Shown: positions 62,510-64,000 of the stretch, piece after piece
Layout: each line of letters begins with the position of its first letter
Numbering within the stretch: position 1 is the first letter of the stretch
DNA from: Torymus aiolomorphi
Taxonomy: Eukaryota > Arthropoda > Insecta > Hymenoptera > Torymidae
Direction of reading: 5' to 3'
Assembly: GCA_036365515.1 (NCBI GenBank)
Contig: CM070875.1
Span: 104,574,628-104,638,627 of the forward strand
DNA: 64,000 bases
The notes under the pieces: generated by a model
Database searches by the model: none
What the model was told of the DNA's origin: nothing
The model's input: the letters and a program-made list of their open reading frames with translations, nothing else
Made by a program: the position numbers and the translations under genes

Positions 62510-62797
62510 CACTGAAAATAATTTGGCACAGGAGCTGCTCTTGACGGTATAACCTCTATGCCAAAAGGCGGAGCTCTGCGATCTCATGACTTGGCATGGC
62601 TCTTGCCCCGTAGCGGAGCTCTCCCATCCCAGCGCCGCACCGCTCATGCCCCCTTCGGTGTACGCGCGACAATAGTGGTAAGATTAGATTAATCCGGCAC
62701 ATGAGCCATGCCGAAATTGGGAGCTCTCCCGTACCAAACAGAGGGAGCGCTCCCGTACTATGAGGAAGGCAGCTCCTGTGCCAAATTTTTTTCAGTG
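62510..62797. mobile_element. 288-bp MITE with TA target duplication
   Basis: CACTGAAAATAATTTGGCAC at the left end pairs with GTGCCAAATTTTTTTCAGTG at the right end, and the match continues through AGGAGCTGC for about 28 bp in total. TA flanks both sides (62,508-62,509 and 62,798-62,799). The interior repeats GGGAGCTCTCCC-like and CTCCCGTAC motifs and is GC-rich. It has no coding capacity. A TA duplication suggests a Tc1/mariner-type origin. It lies between env and the polypurine tract of the retroelement. Confidence 0.75.
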
Positions 62798-62830
62798 TAG
62801 ATATTCTTGCAAATAACTAGCAACCGTTTT

Positions 62831-62848
62831 AGTAGGGGGGTGTGACGG
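62831..62848 (+). promoter_or_regulatory. candidate polypurine tract and 3' LTR start
   Basis: AGTAGGGGGG is followed by TGTGACGG. A purine run directly before TG, just downstream of env, is where the 3' LTR of a gypsy element should begin. No matching 5' LTR was found, so the LTR cannot be proven and its end is unknown. Confidence 0.4.
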
Positions 62849-64000
62849 AACCGTCTACGCTTAATATAAATAATTTTTTTCTTAAATATAGTGAAAGTAT
62901 TTCTTATTTCGATGAAACATGATCATGAACCTGAACCCCTACTACCCTCCTGACACTACTGCACCAAGGGTTGTAGTTGTGACCTGCGCTACACGAAGTT
63001 TCCCCTCCAGCTACCATAGAAACGACGACGCGGTGCATACATTAATTTGAAGCTTAGAATCTTATAATTTCTCTTCTCTTAAATTTATTTTTCAGCTTGT
63101 TATTAAAACTTTCTTTGCTTATTAATAAATACCGAACACCATTTACTAATTATATCTGAACATACCTACGACCGCGGGTATAATAAACTATAATAAAAGA
63201 CTGATACCAAGGAAAAATTGTTACCTTTTTATACAAAACAGCAATCTATTCTAGTAGAAATGTTAGTCAAAAATAGCTATTTATTAGTTAACTTTATAAT
63301 TAATTATGTGCCAATTATTCAAATAAAACATCATCGCATTATGTAATTTTTAACCTTTAAGTGAATTATATTTTTACATTTTTACCCAACACTCTAATAA
63401 TAAAATATGGCTAATTTTCTACGAGGATATGTTCTGAAAAATAAATTAAGTACAAACTGCTAAACAAACTCTTGTGCAATAATCATAATTGTAATTCATC
63501 TTTTATACGTTTGACTTAACTAGCAACCGTTCCAAGCGTGAGGTGTAAAAGTTTATAAAATTAACTATTTACAAATAGATATAAAATTATAATAATTACT
63601 TTAAGACATATTCATGAAGGATTATTTCCCCGTACCCAGATAATAAAACTTATTTAAAATTCTCTTTTCATCCGCTATAAATAAATAAAATATTTTTATT
63701 TACATATAATAAATTTAATAAACATTTTGAATTTAAATAATTACATGTGTAGTTGGAGATATTCTTTCAAAGTGTGGAATTAACTTTAAGGAGACGCTAT
63801 CCCGAGCGGACGCATTATCTGAGGGGCGCATAATACATGGCCCATACTAAAAATAGATATTGACGCTTTCCCCCGCAGGGACGCGCTTTTCCGAGTTTTC
63901 AAAACATGACTTATACTATAGACTGAAATATTATTTTACATTATTAGACAATATCTCTTAAACCATTGCCAATAAAATTATTTTAACAACAACAAATATT
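62849..64000. other. possible 3' LTR then AT-rich DNA
   Basis: AT-rich sequence with several AATAAA motifs (for example near 63,125 and 63,323) and no coding frame. The first few hundred bases may be the 3' LTR. The phrase AACTAGCAACCGTT occurs both just before the polypurine tract (62,815) and at 63,519, which may be chance. Confidence 0.35.

Overview
This window is eukaryotic, repeat-dominated, AT-rich DNA, most likely from an insect. The support is a copia element, a Ty3/gypsy element with an envelope gene, a Polinton-type DNA polymerase, a tnp2-family transposon with a BEN-domain gene, long CA/GT and GA/CT microsatellites, and no rRNA, tRNA or bacterial operon structure. I could not fix the order; a hymenopteran is only a guess. 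I found no convincing intact host gene. Almost everything is satellite DNA or transposons nested in one another, and most of their genes are broken.

Layout. (1) 1-640: non-coding flank with a 218-bp MITE that has a perfect 8-bp target duplication. (2) 640-28,750: a large satellite array. Two related monomer families (A and B, about 150-165 bp) are arranged as A-block, B-block and a unique 354-bp spacer, and this whole unit recurs with spacings of 8.4 kb and 10.2 kb. The spacer ends in the same sequence as the termini of the small MITE. (3) 28,932-31,880: unique sequence with a GC-rich patch and a near-perfect 190-bp hairpin, then part of a ~385-bp tandem repeat. (4) 31,881-44,154: a Polinton/Maverick-like remnant with ~1.8-1.9 kb terminal inverted repeats, a near-matching 6-bp target duplication and a decayed protein-primed DNA polymerase B. 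A complete 5.2-kb copia element with 5-bp duplications sits inside its left inverted repeat. (5) 44,155-45,672: more copies of the ~385-bp repeat into which the Polinton inserted. (6) 46,288 to about 62,840: a Ty3/gypsy retroelement with a coiled-coil pre-gag frame, gag with six zinc knuckles, two tandem protease domains, RT/RNase H, integrase and an env resembling chuvirus glycoproteins. It is split by a piggyBac-like MITE (48,734-49,290) and by a 7.1-kb tnp2 transposon (51,531-58,668). Another MITE lies just after env. (7) 62,841-64,000: probable start of the 3' LTR, then AT-rich DNA.

How the parts relate. The nesting gives a relative history. The gypsy element was coding when the piggyBac-like MITE and the tnp2 transposon entered pol, because the reading frame is continuous across both target duplications. 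The tnp2 transposon carries two divergent genes: a spliced transposase on + and a multi-exon BEN-domain gene on -. They flank a CA-rich intergenic segment, and the long inverted repeats carry repeated palindromic AT boxes. This two-gene layout and the chuvirus-like envelope are the most interesting signals here. All boundaries, frames and similarities were read by eye; no alignment or database search was run.
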